This document shows positions 63,717-64,000 of a stretch of 64,000 nt of DNA, one piece after another. Below the pieces are notes generated by a model. The model ran no database searches, was not told the DNA's origin, and saw nothing but the letters and a program-made list of their open reading frames with translations. Source of the DNA: Paludibacteraceae bacterium. Lineage in GTDB: Bacteria; Bacteroidota; Bacteroidia; Bacteroidales; Paludibacteraceae. The position numbers and the translations under genes are program-made. Position 1 is the first letter of the stretch. Every line of letters begins with the position of its first letter. The DNA lies in the NCBI GenBank assembly GCA_017471175.1, contig JAFUVS010000012.1:114235-178234 (forward strand), given 5' to 3'.

Positions 63717-64000
63717 ATGGCTAAAGTCAACCTTACCCACCCTTTTGCCGAGATTCACGGTTCCATCGGCAAGGACAAGATTATCAATCGTCAGAAAAAG
63801 TACCGCGACGAACGCGGTCGGGTCATTCACGAAGGCATCCAAGAAGCCTATACCGTCAAGCATCCGCGCGACTACAAGAAGAACCCGCCCAAAGGTGCCG
63901 AACTCACCAATTTCAACCGCTGGACGGAAGCCTGTCGCCGTGCTTCACAGATTCTCTTTGTCGCACGCCTTGACAAAGCCCCTGCCGACCAACAACCGCA
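63717..64000 (+). CDS. unknown protein, N-terminal part
   Basis: Open frame from ATG 63717 to the window edge, 94 residues visible, starting MAKVNLTHPFAEIHGSIGKD. It is basic (KYRDERGRVIHEG, HPRDYKKNPPKG) and has no signal peptide or membrane segment. I do not recognise a family with certainty; it resembles conserved Bacteroidales hypothetical proteins. It starts after the 11-nt array, in the opposite direction to mraZ. Confidence 0.6.
   Translation, partial: MAKVNLTHPFAEIHGSIGKDKIINRQKKYRDERGRVIHEGIQEAYTVKHPRDYKKNPPKGAELTNFNRWTEACRRASQILFVARLDKAPADQQP

Noticed and set aside
1-64000. tRNA or rRNA genes
   Set aside because: I looked for T-arm words (GGTTCRANTCC) and CCA-type ends in the gaps and saw none; a tRNA search program would settle it.

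Overview
The window looks like a chromosomal segment of a Bacteroidales bacterium (Bacteroidota), probably gut or rumen associated; I cannot name the genus. Reasons: the fused str-S10 ribosomal operon; recurring promoters of the Bacteroidota type (TTTG, 19-21 nt, TANNTTTG) with little Shine-Dalgarno use; CHU_C and related secretion C-termini; DUF4837, DUF4290 and FtsL_2 family proteins; and surface proteins of BspA/InlB-repeat type.

Layout. 1-5663: minus-strand operon rpsL-rpsG-fusA-rpsJ-rplC-rplD-rplW-rplB (rplB cut by the window edge). 5719-9887: RlmD-like rRNA methyltransferase and a large secreted amidase. 9888-19700: accessory region with tandem repeats, two short peptide genes, an orphan HTH antitoxin-like gene, a 2154-residue surface protein and an ORF6N gene flanked by a duplicated leader. 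19639-22020: wecB, a sugar transferase and ybeY. 22131-26148 (minus): gcvT, pepT, a THUMP methyltransferase and ssb. 26329-29613: secreted nuclease/phosphatase-fold protein, DUF4290 and two lipoproteins. 29614-34545: a structured regulatory region followed by a 1436-residue surface protein. 35105-41152: two deoxynucleoside kinases, XerC, HPF, thioredoxin, K+/H+ antiporter, rubrerythrin, outer-membrane protein. 41153-49909 (minus): radA, rnz, CHU_C protein, serA, serC, carboxyltransferase, AAA ATPase. 50116-52850: BspA-like leucine-rich repeat protein, a conspicuous three-stem inverted-repeat element and a vapD module. 52851-63204: division and cell-wall cluster mraZ-rsmH-ftsL-ftsI-murE-mraY-murD-ftsW-murG, ending without murC, ftsQ, ftsA or ftsZ. 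63717-64000: start of an unknown plus-strand gene.

How it works together: most of the window is housekeeping (translation, peptidoglycan synthesis and division, serine synthesis, DNA repair, oxidative defence). The unusual content lies between those blocks. Three large surface proteins share a C-terminal motif, and their upstream regions are rich in hairpins, inverted repeats and, in one case, a clear intrinsic terminator placed between promoter and gene. Four intergenic loci carry direct repeats of exactly 11 nt, three of them in the division cluster. All coordinates of motifs and hairpins were read by eye; no search or folding program was run.
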